A stretch of 64,000 bases of DNA from Brevirhabdus pacifica (GCF_002797755.1 NZ_PGFI01000013.1:337172-401171), one strand, 5' to 3'; positions 38,926-48,431 are shown, counted from the stretch's first letter. The notes: generated from the sequence alone by a model not told the origin. Translations and numbers: made by a program.

Positions 38926-40179
38926 TCATTCGATCAGAAGAAGCTGCACGTCCGCGACGTTGGTGCCGGTGGCGCCCGTGACCAGCAGATCGCCCGAGAG
39001 GTCCAGCGCCCGATTGCTGTCGTTGTTGGCCAGCAGGGCCGCGGGATCGGCGCCTGCCATGCGCAGCCGTGTCACCGTATCGGAATCGACCAGCCCGCCC
39101 GCGGCGTCGGTGGGGCCGTCGCGCCCGTCGGTGCCCCCGCTCAGGAAGACCCAGCGGCCGGGCAGCAGACGCTCGGCCGCCATTGCCACCCGGAGGGCCA
39201 TCTCCTGGTTGCGGCCGCCCAGGCCGGTGCCGCTGAGGCGGACGGTCGTCTCGCCGCCGAAGATCAGGGCGGCGGGGCCGCGAGTGGCCTCCTGGCGCAG
39301 GGTCTCGACCACCAGTTCGGCGGCGTCGGCGACATCACCGACCAGGTGATCGTTGACGATCCGGGCGCTGCGTCCGGCCGTGGTCGCCATCGCCTCGAGC
39401 GACAGGCGGTTGCTGCCGATCAGGATGTTGGTCGCGGTGGGCGTCGTCGGCGGCGGGCAGGTCTTTTCCAGGTGGGCGCGGACAGGCTGGGGAAGACGGT
39501 CCCAGAAACCGGCGCTGCGGGCGAGGCGGGCAGCCTCGGCGCGCGAGCCGATGGGCGCCACGGTGGGTCCGCTGGCGATGGCCCGCAGGTCGTCGCCGAT
39601 CACGTCCGACAGGATATAGGCGGTGACGGGCGCCGGTTCGGCATGGCGCAGGAAGCCGCCGCCCTTCAGCTCGGAGAGTTGCTGGCGGATCAGGTTCATC
39701 TCTTCGATCCCCAGCCCCGAGGCCAGCAGCAGCTTGTTCACGGCAATCTTGTCTTCGAGGGTCAGCGTCCCAGCCGGGGCCGGCATCAGGGCCGATCCGC
39801 CGCCAGAGATCAGGGCGATGACTTGGTCCTGGGGGCCGGCCTCGTCCAGCAGGGCGATGACCTCGCGTGCCGCATCGTGCCCGGCCTGGTCGGGCAGGGG
39901 GTGCCCGGCGTGGCGCAGGGGCGCGCCGCCGGAATCCGCCTCGTTGCCACGATGGGTGATGGCCAGGGCGGTGCAGCCGGAGCCGAAATGCGCCATCGCC
40001 TCGGCCATCATCGCCGGCGCGGCCTTGCCGACGCTGATGACGATCTGGCGGCCGCCGCCCCGGGGGCGCGGCGCGGTTTTCAGATGCTGACGCAGGGCGG
40101 GGACCGGATCGGCGGCACGCACCGCGCTGTCGAAAATGCGCCGGGCGCGGGCCCGCATGTCGGCAATCTGATCGGTCAC
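38926..40179 (-). CDS. Glycerate kinase (MOFRL/TtuD family)
   Basis: A 417-residue glycerate 2-kinase, converting glycerate to 2-phosphoglycerate. Motifs include VISVGKAAPAMMAEAMAHFG, VIALISGGGSALMPAPAG, LKGGGFLRHAEPA, YILSDVIGDDLRAIASGPT, and the MOFRL-domain GLGGRNQEMALR and FLSGGTDGRDGPTDAAGG. The GTG at 40179 (VTDQIADMRARARRIF) fits the family; the longer frame to 40317 does not. It is divergent from a hydroxyacid reductase, a natural partner that makes glycerate. Confidence 0.92.
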   Translation of the reverse strand: MTDQIADMRARARRIFDSAVRAADPVPALRQHLKTAPRPRGGGRQIVISVGKAAPAMMAEAMAHFGSGCTALAITHRGNEADSGGAPLRHAGHPLPDQAGHDAAREVIALLDEAGPQDQVIALISGGGSALMPAPAGTLTLEDKIAVNKLLLASGLGIEEMNLIRQQLSELKGGGFLRHAEPAPVTAYILSDVIGDDLRAIASGPTVAPIGSRAEAARLARSAGFWDRLPQPVRAHLEKTCPPPTTPTATNILIGSNRLSLEAMATTAGRSARIVNDHLVGDVADAAELVVETLRQEATRGPAALIFGGETTVRLSGTGLGGRNQEMALRVAMAAERLLPGRWVFLSGGTDGRDGPTDAAGGLVDSDTVTRLRMAGADPAALLANNDSNRALDLSGDLLVTGATGTNVADVQLLLIE

Positions 40180-40319
40180 GTGTCGGCTTCCTTTTACATC
40201 TGCCCCCTGCCTTACCCATCCCGGCCCCCTGCGTCGAGGCTTCAGGCCATGTCGGTGGTGGCACGCGCCCCTGCCTGTGGCTAAGGTCCCCCGTATCGTT
40301 GAGGAGGAGCGACACAAAC

Positions 40320-41291
40320 ATGCCCAAACCCCGGATTCTGGTCACGCGAAGATGGCCCCAGGCCGTCGAGGATCTGCTCGAGCAGGAGTTCGACGCGGAT
40401 TTCAACATCGACGACCGCGCGCTCAGCCCGGATGAGCTGCGGATCGCCATGACCGAGTATGACGCGATCCTGCCCACCGTGACCGACCGGCTGGGCCCGG
40501 AGGCCTTTCCGGACGCGGCCCCGCGGGTGCAAATCCTTGCCAATTACGGCGTGGGCTTCAGCCATATCGACACGGAGGCCGCGCGGCGGCTGGGCGTGGC
40601 GGTCACCAATACCCCCGATGTGCTGAGCGATTGCACCGCGGACCTGGCGATGACCCTGCTTTTGATGGCGGCCCGCCGCGCCGGCGAGGGGGAGCGCGAG
40701 CTGCGCGCCGGTGACTGGTCCGGCTGGCGCCCGACGCATCTGGTCGGAAGCAAGGTCACGGGCAAGACGCTGGGCATCATCGGCTTTGGTCGCATTGGAC
40801 GGGAAATGGCCCGCCGCGCCCACCACGGGTTCGGCATGCGCATCCTCGTCCAGAACCGCAGCCGGGTCGATCCGACGGTCCTGGCCGAGTTCGGCGCCAC
40901 CCAGGTGGCCTCGGTCGAGGATCTTTTGCCCGAATGCGATTTCGTCTCGCTTCACTGCCCGGGCGGCGATGCCAACCGGCATCTCATCAATGCCGAGCGT
41001 CTCGCGCTGATGCGGGGCGATGCCTACCTGATCAACACCGCCCGCGGAGAGGTCATCCACGAGGAGGATCTTGCCAAGGCCCTGACCGAGGGCCGCATCG
41101 GCGGCGCCGCGCTAGATGTCTTCGAGGGGGAACCCGCGATCAACCCGACGCTTGCTTGCTGTGACCGGCTGGTGATGCTGCCGCATCTGGGCAGCGCCAC
41201 CAGGGAAACGCGCGAGGGGATGGGCCTACGGGCACTGGAGAACCTGCGCGCCTTTTTCGCAGGGCAGGAGCCGCCCGACCGCGTGGCATGA
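40320..41291 (+). CDS. D-2-hydroxyacid dehydrogenase (glyoxylate/hydroxypyruvate reductase type)
   Basis: A 323-residue NAD(P)-dependent reductase. It has substrate-side NYGVGFSHIDTEAARRLGV, cofactor loop GIIGFGRIGREMARRA, catalytic arginine in LINTARGEVIHEEDL, glutamate in LDVFEGEPAIN, and histidine in MLPHLGSATRETR. GGAGGAG precedes the ATG at 40320. It is divergent from glycerate kinase; together they could channel glyoxylate/hydroxypyruvate to 2-phosphoglycerate. Confidence 0.92.
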   Translation: MPKPRILVTRRWPQAVEDLLEQEFDADFNIDDRALSPDELRIAMTEYDAILPTVTDRLGPEAFPDAAPRVQILANYGVGFSHIDTEAARRLGVAVTNTPDVLSDCTADLAMTLLLMAARRAGEGERELRAGDWSGWRPTHLVGSKVTGKTLGIIGFGRIGREMARRAHHGFGMRILVQNRSRVDPTVLAEFGATQVASVEDLLPECDFVSLHCPGGDANRHLINAERLALMRGDAYLINTARGEVIHEEDLAKALTEGRIGGAALDVFEGEPAINPTLACCDRLVMLPHLGSATRETREGMGLRALENLRAFFAGQEPPDRVA

Positions 41292-41412
41292 CGGGTCCCT
41301 GAACGGCGGGCTTCCGGGCCGATCGGGGCTATCGGCGGGTTTCGCGCGGCTCACGTGCATGTGAGGGGCCGGCCATTGCCCTCCCGCGGGCGAAGGGGGT
41401 TAGATCGACCCC

Positions 41413-41787
41413 ATGAGATTGTTCGTGATCCTCTTCGCCGCGCTTGCGCTGACGCTCGGCTCCACCTTCTCGGCGGGGCTGGGAAAGCTGGTAGACGGCG
41501 GCGCCTGGCCGCGCGAGATGGTCTTGGAACAGCACGCCCGGATGCAGGCGCCTGAGGTGACCCCCGGTCCTTGTAGCGCCTGCCTGCCCGAACCCGGACC
41601 TCACCAGGCCTGCGACATGGCGGCGGGCGCGACCTGCGCCGCACCGGTGCTGGCGGCCCTGCCCGACGGGGCCGTGCGGGCCGAACCCATGGCCGCGGCA
41701 AGACGCCTCGCCCGGGTCTTGAGCGACCGGCGATTGCGGGGCCTGGGCCCGGCCCCGGCACTCGATCCTCCGCGATACCGCCTCTGA
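41413..41787 (+). CDS. Exported Cys-rich hypothetical protein
   Basis: A 124-residue protein with a signal peptide (MRLFVILFAALALTLGSTFSAG). A short cysteine cluster follows (PCSACLPEPGPHQACDMAAGATCAAP), then an Arg-rich tail. No family recognised. It sits ahead of the DUF411 gene on the same strand, and the CxxC pattern suggests metal or redox function linked to the probable copper cluster. Confidence 0.65.
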   Translation: MRLFVILFAALALTLGSTFSAGLGKLVDGGAWPREMVLEQHARMQAPEVTPGPCSACLPEPGPHQACDMAAGATCAAPVLAALPDGAVRAEPMAAARRLARVLSDRRLRGLGPAPALDPPRYRL

Positions 41788-41901
41788 CGGTCGGCGCTTT
41801 GGCGCCGTTCCGTCGGTTGGATCCCCGTTCGTGCCCCAGACCCGTTATCGGACGGGAACCCGGGGGCCGTCGGAAGACTTGCTCAATCACGGAGAGACAT
41901 C

Positions 41902-42357
41902 ATGAAAACGACATCGCGCACGCCCACCGTGGCCGCACTGCTTCTGGGGCTGGGCCTTGGACTTCCCGCCGTTGCCGGCGCCGAGACCGTAAAGCTCTAC
42001 AAGAACGCCGAGTGTTCGTGCTGTGACAATTACACGACCTACCTGCGGGCCAACGGCTTCGAGGTCGAGGTCATCGCCACCGACGATCTTGTCGAGCGAT
42101 CCGAGGCGCTGGGCATTCCGGCCGAACTTCAGGGCTGTCACACCGCCATCCACCAGGGCCGCGCCGTCAGCGGGCACGTGCCGGTGGAAAGCCTGCGGGC
42201 CTTTCTGAAGCAAGCACCCGAGGGCGCGGCGCTGACCCTGCCGGGCATGCCGGCCGGATCGCCCGGGATGGGCGGCAAGGCCGATGGCCCGCTGCGTCCC
42301 CTGATCATCCCGAAAAGCGGCAAGCCCGCGTATTTCGACGTAACCACCGCACGCTGA
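41902..42357 (+). CDS. DUF411 periplasmic metal-binding protein
   Basis: A 151-residue secreted protein: signal peptide MKTTSRTPTVAALLLGLGLGLPAVAGA, then the DUF411 core VKLYKNAECSCCDNYTTYL with its CxCC motif. GCHTAIHQGRAVSGHVP and LTLPGMPAGSPGM follow. DUF411 proteins commonly occur with copper or silver resistance genes and are thought to bind Cu(I). The downstream Met-rich protein supports that setting. Confidence 0.9.
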   Translation: MKTTSRTPTVAALLLGLGLGLPAVAGAETVKLYKNAECSCCDNYTTYLRANGFEVEVIATDDLVERSEALGIPAELQGCHTAIHQGRAVSGHVPVESLRAFLKQAPEGAALTLPGMPAGSPGMGGKADGPLRPLIIPKSGKPAYFDVTTAR

Positions 42358-42424
42358 GACCGACCAAGACCCTTCCCGCCCGGGCAGGGCGGGGCAAACT
42401 CTCAATCCAAGGATGGAACAGACG

Positions 42425-43093
42425 ATGACCAGACTGGCAATCATCACCGCGGCCGCGCTTCTCGGCATGAGCCCCGCCGCTTCTTTCGCCGCCTCGCACA
42501 TGGGGCATGACGGGGGCTCGGCCACCGCGCAGGACCAGGTCACAGGCCGCGTGTCGACCGAACCGCAGGAAGCCGCGCCGGGCACCCCGGTGACGCCGGG
42601 CAGCGGTGCCGCGGGCGGCATGATGGGCATGATGAACGCCCAGCCGGGTGCTGCGGGCGCCGACGACCATGACGAGGGCGAGGGCCGCGGTAAGGGCGGT
42701 CACGGCAAGGGCTATGGCAAGGGTATGGGCATGCACGGCATGGGTATGGGCATGCACGGCATGGGAATGCAGGGCCAGGGCATGATGCCCATGATGGCGA
42801 TGATGCAACAGATGATGATGATGCATCAGATGATGATGATGCAGCACATGATGATGATGGGCGGCGACATGTCGAACATGGGCATGATGGGCAACATGGG
42901 CCGGATGATGGGCGGCATGAAGGGCCAGGGCACGCCCGGGATGATGCCCTTCCCCGGCGGCCCCGGTGCCCCCGGTTCGGCTGATCTTGCCGATGATGCC
43001 GACGGTGGCGACGAGGACGGCGAGACGACCGACGATGTTGACGGCGGCGCCGCACCGTCCGACGGTGGTACCCGGATGCCGATGCAGAACTGA
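42425..43093 (+). CDS. Secreted Met/His/Gly-rich protein, probable copper binder
   Basis: A 222-residue protein with signal peptide (MTRLAIITAAALLGMSPAASFAA). The central low-complexity region, about residues 60-165, is extremely methionine-rich: GMGMHGMGMGMHGMGMQGQG, then runs of four consecutive methionines separated by H and Q. An Asp-rich tail follows. Met/His clusters are typical Cu(I)/Ag(I) ligands in the periplasm. A 21-bp tandem duplication encodes the GMGMHGM units. The function is inferred from composition and the adjacent DUF411 gene. Start at 42425 gives a clean signal peptide. Confidence 0.75.
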   Translation: MTRLAIITAAALLGMSPAASFAASHMGHDGGSATAQDQVTGRVSTEPQEAAPGTPVTPGSGAAGGMMGMMNAQPGAAGADDHDEGEGRGKGGHGKGYGKGMGMHGMGMGMHGMGMQGQGMMPMMAMMQQMMMMHQMMMMQHMMMMGGDMSNMGMMGNMGRMMGGMKGQGTPGMMPFPGGPGAPGSADLADDADGGDEDGETTDDVDGGAAPSDGGTRMPMQN

Positions 43094-43177
43094 TGCGGGC
43101 GTGCCGGCGGCCGCCTGGCCGCCGGCCCCAGCCGCAGCCGGGGCACGCCTGCCCGGGCCGATCTTCCCGGCACGCAG

Positions 43178-43693
43178 ATGGAGGGCGAGAGGCTGAACAT
43201 TCAATATCCGCCCACGATCCAGGACGACGCACGCGACCCGGGCACGGTCCCGATCCTGCGCCGGTACTTTGCCGTTCTGATCCCCGCTCACCTGCTGTGG
43301 GAGTTTGCCCACATGCCCCTCTACCAGCTTTGGTACGAGGACACCTGGCAACAGATCGCCTTTGCCGGGCTGCATTGCACGGGGGGCGACGTGCTGATCG
43401 CGGGCTCGGTCCTATTGGCGGCGCTGGTGTCGGTGGGGCGCGGCTGGCCCCGGGATCCGGCGGCCTGGCGTCGGGTCGCGATGCTGACTGTCATCCTCGG
43501 CCTCGGCTACACGATCTTTAGCGAATGGATGAACACCGAGCTGCGCGAGGCCTGGGCCTACGCCCCCGCGATGCCGGTCCTGCCCTTGATCGGAACCGGT
43601 CTGACCCCATTTTTACAGTGGATCGTGATTCCGGTCGCCGCGCTCTGGTGGGCAGGGCGTGCGCGTAACCCGGATTCTCTGGATGAAAGGTGA
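43178..43693 (+). CDS. Polytopic membrane protein of unknown function
   Basis: The 171-residue protein has four hydrophobic segments (YFAVLIPAHLLWEFAHMPLY, VLIAGSVLLAALVSVG, VAMLTVILGLGYTIFSEW, and PFLQWIVIPVAALWWAG). It contains conserved-looking charged and aromatic positions around WEFAHMPLYQLWYEDTW. No family recognised. It follows the Met-rich gene and overlaps the leader of the DksA-type gene, suggesting one transcription unit. The exact start is uncertain. Confidence 0.7.
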   Translation: MEGERLNIQYPPTIQDDARDPGTVPILRRYFAVLIPAHLLWEFAHMPLYQLWYEDTWQQIAFAGLHCTGGDVLIAGSVLLAALVSVGRGWPRDPAAWRRVAMLTVILGLGYTIFSEWMNTELREAWAYAPAMPVLPLIGTGLTPFLQWIVIPVAALWWAGRARNPDSLDER

Positions 43694-43698
43694 CGCAC

Positions 43699-43968
43699 AT
43701 GGCTGGCGGCTGGGCACGTGACGGCGCGGTCGAGGAACAGATCGAAGCCTCCATCGAAGACGAGTTGAAGCGCATGCAGGCCCGGCGCAGGCCGGGCGGC
43801 GAAAGCCGGACCCATTGCGCCGAGTGCGAGGAGCCCATCCCCGAGGCACGCCGCCAGGCGATTCCGGGCGTGAAGCTTTGTATCGATTGCCAGCAGGAGC
43901 GCGACGCGCGCCCCGTCATGCGGGGCGGAATCAACCGACGCGGCTCCAAGGACAGCCAGCTGAAATAG
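43699..43968 (+). CDS. DksA/TraR C4-type zinc-finger protein (YbiI-like)
   Basis: An 89-residue protein: MAGGWARDGAVEEQIEASIE, then a C4 zinc finger CAECEEPIPEARRQAIPGVKLCIDC, and a basic tail. This is the short YbiI-type member rather than DksA itself, since it lacks the long coiled coil. AAAGGTG lies 6 nt before the ATG at 43699; an in-frame GTG at 43690 overlaps the preceding stop and is an alternative. Confidence 0.88.
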   Translation: MAGGWARDGAVEEQIEASIEDELKRMQARRRPGGESRTHCAECEEPIPEARRQAIPGVKLCIDCQQERDARPVMRGGINRRGSKDSQLK

Positions 43969-43972
43969 CGAC

Positions 43973-44398
43973 CTAGAGGGGGCGGGTCATTTCCCGGTGG
44001 GGAATGCCCGCGTCCAGGAACTCGGGCCCTTCGGCGACGAACCCCAATTTTTCATAGAACCCCAGTGCGTGGATCTGCGCGCCCAGCCGGGCCTTGCGCA
44101 TGCCGCGGGCGCGCGCAAGCTCCATCGCGTGGCGCATCAACTGCGCCCCCAGGCCCGTTCCGCGCCACTCGGGCAGCACCGCCACCCGCTGGATCTTTAC
44201 CGTGTCGCCGGATTCGCGCAGCCGCAGGGTGCCGGCGGGGCGCCCGCCATCGCGGGCCAGCAGGTGAAGGCATTCGGGGTCAAGTCCGTCGACCTCCTCG
44301 GCCTCGGGGACGTTCTGCTCGCCCACGAAGACGTGGCGGCGGATGTCGATGCAGGCATCGCGGTCGGGGCCGGGCGCGGCCTCGGCAATCTGGATCAT
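43973..44398 (-). CDS. GNAT family N-acetyltransferase
   Basis: A 141-residue GNAT enzyme: CIDIRRHVFVGEQNVPEAEE, then the acetyl-CoA-binding IQRVAVLPEWRGTGLGAQLM and GFYEKLGFVAEGPEFLDAGI. The acceptor is unknown; the pattern is that of ElaA-like/YjcF-like acyltransferases. It lies 10 bp downstream of a GST gene. The ATG at 44398 fits the domain; the longer frame does not. Confidence 0.88.
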   Translation of the reverse strand: MIQIAEAAPGPDRDACIDIRRHVFVGEQNVPEAEEVDGLDPECLHLLARDGGRPAGTLRLRESGDTVKIQRVAVLPEWRGTGLGAQLMRHAMELARARGMRKARLGAQIHALGFYEKLGFVAEGPEFLDAGIPHREMTRPL

Positions 44399-44408
44399 TC
44401 CTGCCCCC

Positions 44409-45023
44409 TCAAACCGGTGCTGCGGTGTCCAGCATCGACTGGCGCTGGGAGAAGGCGGCAAACCAATCGTCCAGCGCGTCGTGATCGCGGCGCCATTCGC
44501 GATCGGCGTGGCGCAGGTCCAGGTAGCCAAGGGCACAGCCGACCGCGATCGTGCCCATGTTCAGCGGCCCGGCCAGATGGCCCATCCAGCGGTCGTTCAG
44601 CGCATCCAGCGCCCGGGCGATCTTGGCCCATTGGGCATCCATCCAGTCCTGGGATTGCAGGTTCTCGGGGCGCAGGCGCTTCTCGTAGACGATGGAGACG
44701 GCCGAATCGAGGATGCCGTCGCCGGTCGCCTCGAGGGTCAGCACCTCCCACAGGCGGGATTGGGTGTATAGGTCGGGGCCGTCCGGGGCGCGCTCGGCCA
44801 GGTAACGACAGATGACGCGGCTGTCGTAGATCGCGGGTCCCTCGGGGCGCACCAATGCGGGGATCCTGCCCGAAGGGTTGGCGGCCAGGACCCGGGGGTC
44901 GGGCTTCATCGGGGAGGTAGAAACCTGGACCAGTTCGACGGCGTCGGTCTGCCCGGTCTCGGCCAGGGTCACGCGGACCTTGCGGACATAGGGCGAGGCC
45001 CCGGAGAACAGCAATTGAAGCAT
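44409..45023 (-). CDS. Glutathione S-transferase family protein (YibF-like)
   Basis: A 204-residue GST: the N-terminal thioredoxin fold begins LQLLFSGASPYVRKVRVTLA with the catalytic serine region SPYVRK. The glutathione-binding NPSGRIPAL and the YDSRVICRYLAE motif follow, then an all-helical C-terminal domain. Substrate unknown. It forms a mtaB-GST-GST-GNAT cluster on the minus strand. Confidence 0.9.
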   Translation of the reverse strand: MLQLLFSGASPYVRKVRVTLAETGQTDAVELVQVSTSPMKPDPRVLAANPSGRIPALVRPEGPAIYDSRVICRYLAERAPDGPDLYTQSRLWEVLTLEATGDGILDSAVSIVYEKRLRPENLQSQDWMDAQWAKIARALDALNDRWMGHLAGPLNMGTIAVGCALGYLDLRHADREWRRDHDALDDWFAAFSQRQSMLDTAAPV

Positions 45024-45074
45024 GGCGCACCTTTTGTCGGGGCCGGCGGACCGGCGGGTCTGGCTTGGCCTTGG

Positions 45075-45788
45075 TTAAACCATTCCGCCCGTGCCAAGTC
45101 CATCGGCGGGCGGTGCGGTGCTGTCGGTCGGAAAGATCAGCGGCGCATCCCCCGGCGCCCAGGGTGCGGGGCGGATCATGATCGCGGCGAAGGCGTCGGA
45201 AGCCAGGAAACGCTCCAGCCAGGCGATCACGTTCGGCCAGGGCTGCGCGTCGAACCAGGGCCGGTCCACCATCGCGTATTGCCGCACGAAGGTCAGGACC
45301 GCCATGTCGGCCAGGCGGGGTGCCGGGCCGAATAGCCAGCCGCCGGTCGCCGCCAGCCGCCCTTCCAGATCGTGCAGGAAGGTGGCCGCCGCGTCCCGTG
45401 CCGCAGTCGGGTCATCCTCGGGGTGGCGGGAGGCATATTTGTAACGGTCGAGGCCCGTCTTGAACGGCCCGTCGCAGGCGGCGATCAGGGCGTGACCCTC
45501 CCCGGGCATATCCAGCCAGCCCTGGGGGTCGTTCGCGGCCAGGGCCGCCCGCATGATGTCCAGGCTTTCTTCCAGCACGCTGCCGTCGGGCCGCACCAAG
45601 ACCGGCACCGTGCCCTTGGGCGATGCCTCCAACATGGCGGCGGGCTTGTCGCGCAGCAGGATCTCACGCAGCTCGACCCGCTGGCCGGCGGCCAGAAGGG
45701 CAAGGCGGGCCCGCATGGCGAAGGGGCAGCGGCGAAAGGAATAAAGGACGGGCAGGGCGCCGTCGGTGAAAGTAGCGGCGTGCTCCAC
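45075..45788 (-). CDS. Glutathione S-transferase with CPFAMR active site
   Basis: A 237-residue protein with the Cys-type active site YSFRRCPFAMRARLAL. SPKGTVPVLV and the EESLDIMRAAL motif follow, then a helical C-terminal domain. The cysteine (not serine/tyrosine) active site is that of omega/glutaredoxin-2-like GSTs, suggesting thiol transferase activity. It begins 4 nt downstream of mtaB. Confidence 0.9.
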   Translation of the reverse strand: MEHAATFTDGALPVLYSFRRCPFAMRARLALLAAGQRVELREILLRDKPAAMLEASPKGTVPVLVRPDGSVLEESLDIMRAALAANDPQGWLDMPGEGHALIAACDGPFKTGLDRYKYASRHPEDDPTAARDAAATFLHDLEGRLAATGGWLFGPAPRLADMAVLTFVRQYAMVDRPWFDAQPWPNVIAWLERFLASDAFAAIMIRPAPWAPGDAPLIFPTDSTAPPADGLGTGGMV

Positions 45789-45792
45789 GGGC

Positions 45793-47112
45793 TCAGGCGC
45801 CCAGAAGCTGCGCGTCCCGCACGCCGGTCACGCGCGCATCCACGATCTGCCCCTCGGGGCGGTCGCTGTCGAACAGCACTTCGGCGAATTGCTCGGTCCG
45901 GCCCATGCGCGGGTTTTCCATCAGGACGCGATGGGCCTGGCCGACCTGGGCGTTCAGATGCGCGCCGACCCGGGCTTGCCCCAGATCGCGCAGACGCTGG
46001 GCGCGTTCGCGGATGGCGGTGCCGTGAACCTGCGGCATCCGTGCGGCGGGCGTGCCCTGGCGCGGGGAATAGGGGAAGACGTGCAGCCAGGTCAGGCCGC
46101 ATTCCTCGACCAGCTTCATCGAGTTTTCGAACATGGCCTCGGTCTCGGTCGGGAAACCGGCGATGATGTCGGCCCCGAAGGTCATGCCGGGCCGGGCACG
46201 CCGCATGTCCTCGCAGAAGCGGATGGCGTCGTCGCGCAGATGCCGCCGCTTCATCCGCTTGAGGATCATGTCGTCGCCGGCCTGAAGCGACAGGTGCAGG
46301 TGGGGCATCAGGCGCGGTTCGCTGGCGATGGCCTCGATCAGGGCGGGATCGGCCTCGATCGAATCGATGGAACTGATGCGCAGCCGGGGCAGGTCGGGGA
46401 CCAGCTTGAGGATCCGCTGCACCAAATTGCCCAGCTGCGGGGTCGAGGGCAGGTCGGCGCCCCAACTTGTCAGATCGACGCCGGTCAGCACCACCTCGTT
46501 GTAGCCGCTATCGACCAGGCGGCGGATCTGGTCCACCACCACGCCCGCGGGAACCGAGCGCGAGTTGCCGCGCCCGTAGGGGATGATGCAGAAGGTGCAG
46601 CGATGGTCACAGCCGTTCTGGACCTGGACATAGGCACGGCTGCGGGTGCCGAACCCGTCGATTAGGTGACCGGCGGTCTCGGTCACGGACATGATGTCAT
46701 CGACCAGCAGCTTCTCGGTCGGACCGGCGAAATCGGCGGCAAGGTTGGCCCAGGTTTCGGGCTGCATCTTGCGGTTGTTGCCAAGGACCAGGTCCACCTC
46801 GTCCATGGCGGCGAAGGTTTCAGGCTCGGTCTGGGCGGCGCAGCCGGTGACGATGATCCGCGCCTCGGGATGGTCGCGGCGCATCCGGCGGATTTCCTGA
46901 CGGGCCTTGCGCACGGCCTCGGCGGTCACGGCGCAGGTGTTGATGACGACGGCATTCTCCAACCCGGCCCGGGCAGTCAGCTCCTTCATCGCCTCGGTCT
47001 CGTAGGCGTTGAGGCGGCAGCCCATGGTGGCAAAGCGCGGCGCCGCGGCGGTCGCGGGGCGGGTGCCGGCGGCGTCCTCGGCCCCGTCCCGGGGTTCGGG
47101 CAGGCCGCTCAT
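45793..47112 (-). CDS. mtaB: tRNA (N6-threonylcarbamoyladenosine37-C2) methylthiotransferase MtaB
   Basis: MtaB adds the 2-methylthio group to t6A37. The 439-residue protein has the N-terminal UPF0004 domain with cysteines in [19 protein letters not shown] and VTGCAAQ. The radical-[11 protein letters not shown] motif follows, then [10 protein letters not shown] and a C-terminal TRAM domain ([13 protein letters not shown]). It overlaps dapF by 4 nt. With tsaD and tsaE, this window encodes much of the t6A/ms2t6A pathway. Confidence 0.95.
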   Translation of the reverse strand: MSGLPEPRDGAEDAAGTRPATAAAPRFATMGCRLNAYETEAMKELTARAGLENAVVINTCAVTAEAVRKARQEIRRMRRDHPEARIIVTGCAAQTEPETFAAMDEVDLVLGNNRKMQPETWANLAADFAGPTEKLLVDDIMSVTETAGHLIDGFGTRSRAYVQVQNGCDHRCTFCIIPYGRGNSRSVPAGVVVDQIRRLVDSGYNEVVLTGVDLTSWGADLPSTPQLGNLVQRILKLVPDLPRLRISSIDSIEADPALIEAIASEPRLMPHLHLSLQAGDDMILKRMKRRHLRDDAIRFCEDMRRARPGMTFGADIIAGFPTETEAMFENSMKLVEECGLTWLHVFPYSPRQGTPAARMPQVHGTAIRERAQRLRDLGQARVGAHLNAQVGQAHRVLMENPRMGRTEQFAEVLFDSDRPEGQIVDARVTGVRDAQLLGA

Positions 47113-47936
47113 GCCGAAGGTCCGGTCCGCAGGACACCGTCGAAGACGTGGGCGGTGGGGCCGGTCATCCAGACGCCATCGTCGCGCCAGTCCAGAGTCA
47201 GCCAGCCGCCGTCGACCTCCATCCGCACGCGCCGGTCGGCTAGGCCCCGGACATGGGCCGCGACGGCGGTGGCGCAGGCACCCGAGCCGCAGGCAAGGGT
47301 GATGCCCGTGCCGCGTTCCCAGACCCGCATGCGGATCTCGTCCCGGGCGCGGATCTCGGCGAATTCGACGTTGGTGGCCTCGGGGAACAGGGGATCATGT
47401 TCGACCGCGGCGCCACGGGCGGCCACGTCCACCGCCTCGGCATCCTCGACGAAGAAGACGGCGTGGGGATTACCCATGCCGACGGCGACGGGACTACCCG
47501 GTAGGGGCAGCGCGTCGGTGTCCACCGGGCGGGACAGGGGGATCTCGGCCCAGTCACGCTGTGGCTGGCCCATGTTGACGCTGATCAGATCGCCTTCGCG
47601 CCGGGCAGACAGGCGGCCCCGGGCGGTGGTCAGCACCAGATGGTCAGTGCCGTTGAGGCCCATCAGGTAGCTTGCGGCGCAGCGGGTCGCGTTGCCGCAG
47701 GCCCCCGCGCGCGAGCCGTCGCTGTTCCAGAAATCCAGGTGAACGTCGCCTTCGTCCGATGGCCGAAGCTCGGCCAGTTGGTCGAATCCCACGCCGCGAT
47801 TGCGATCGCCGAGAAAGCGCGCAAGCTCGGGCGTGACCACGGCGTCGCCGTCGCGGGAATCGATCACCACGAAGTCGTTGCCCAGGCCATGCATCTTCAT
47901 GAAAGCCAAGCCGTGATATGGGTTCTGCGCGCTCAT
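47109..47936 (-). CDS. dapF: Diaminopimelate epimerase
   Basis: DapF interconverts LL- and meso-diaminopimelate for lysine and peptidoglycan. The 275-residue protein from [20 protein letters not shown] has the first catalytic cysteine in [10 protein letters not shown] and the second in [24 protein letters not shown] is also conserved. The upstream frame to 47984 adds non-conserved residues. It is coupled to mtaB by a 4-nt overlap. Confidence 0.96.
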   Translation of the reverse strand: MSAQNPYHGLAFMKMHGLGNDFVVIDSRDGDAVVTPELARFLGDRNRGVGFDQLAELRPSDEGDVHLDFWNSDGSRAGACGNATRCAASYLMGLNGTDHLVLTTARGRLSARREGDLISVNMGQPQRDWAEIPLSRPVDTDALPLPGSPVAVGMGNPHAVFFVEDAEAVDVAARGAAVEHDPLFPEATNVEFAEIRARDEIRMRVWERGTGITLACGSGACATAVAAHVRGLADRRVRMEVDGGWLTLDWRDDGVWMTGPTAHVFDGVLRTGPSA

Positions 47937-48042
47937 GGTCGCGCATATAGACAGAGTCGCAGGCGAATGAAAGCGCCCCGGCATTTTGTTGCTTTTTTCT
48001 GCTTGACGCCTTTCGCCCCAGCAAGTAGCCAGCCCCCCGAGT

Positions 48043-48118
48043 GGGCCGTTAGCTCAGTTGGTAGAGCAACTGACTTTTAATCAGTGGGTCGCAGGTTCGA
48101 ATCCTGCACGGCTCACCA
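48043..48118 (+). tRNA. tRNA-Lys (anticodon TTT)
   Basis: A 76-nt cloverleaf with encoded CCA. The acceptor GGGCCGT pairs with ACGGCTC (one G-T), the D-arm is GCTCAGTTGGTAGAGC, the anticodon loop CTTTTAA gives TTT, and the T-arm contains GGTTCGAATCC. Confidence 0.97.
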
Positions 48119-48263
48119 CTCTCCCTCCCTTCCGGGAAATCAGCCGACAGGCGCCCTTGCGGCTGCCTTTGGGCAGCGCTTTGGCCCCGGTCTGCCAAGG
48201 GCAGCCGGGCGCGGTTTCGGGCCGGTCGGATCGCGGTCGATTGCCAAGGTCGGCGCGGGCCTA

Positions 48264-48431
48264 TTACTCCTTGCGACGTTCGATGTAGCTTCCCCCGTCC
48301 AGCATGGCGATCCGCCTGCTGCGGTAGAACGAGAGCCAGATCCATCGTCCGTCTTCAAGGCGGATAGGCAGGATGGCAAAGCGCCGGTGAGATCGGCGAC
48401 GGGAATGTTTTGCGTTCATTATGTGACTCAT
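48264..48431 (-). CDS. Small basic hypothetical protein downstream of tRNA-Lys
   Basis: A 55-residue frame, MSHIMNAKHSRRRSHRRFAI then LPIRLEDGRWIWLSFY, looks protein-like, but there is no strong ribosome-binding site. It is the only plausible gene in the ~600-bp gap 48119-48723. The rest of that gap shows short hairpins (for example TTCGC/GCGAA near 48647) and an AT-richer stretch at 48400-48640. No family recognised. Confidence 0.4.
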   Translation of the reverse strand: MSHIMNAKHSRRRSHRRFAILPIRLEDGRWIWLSFYRSRRIAMLDGGSYIERRKE

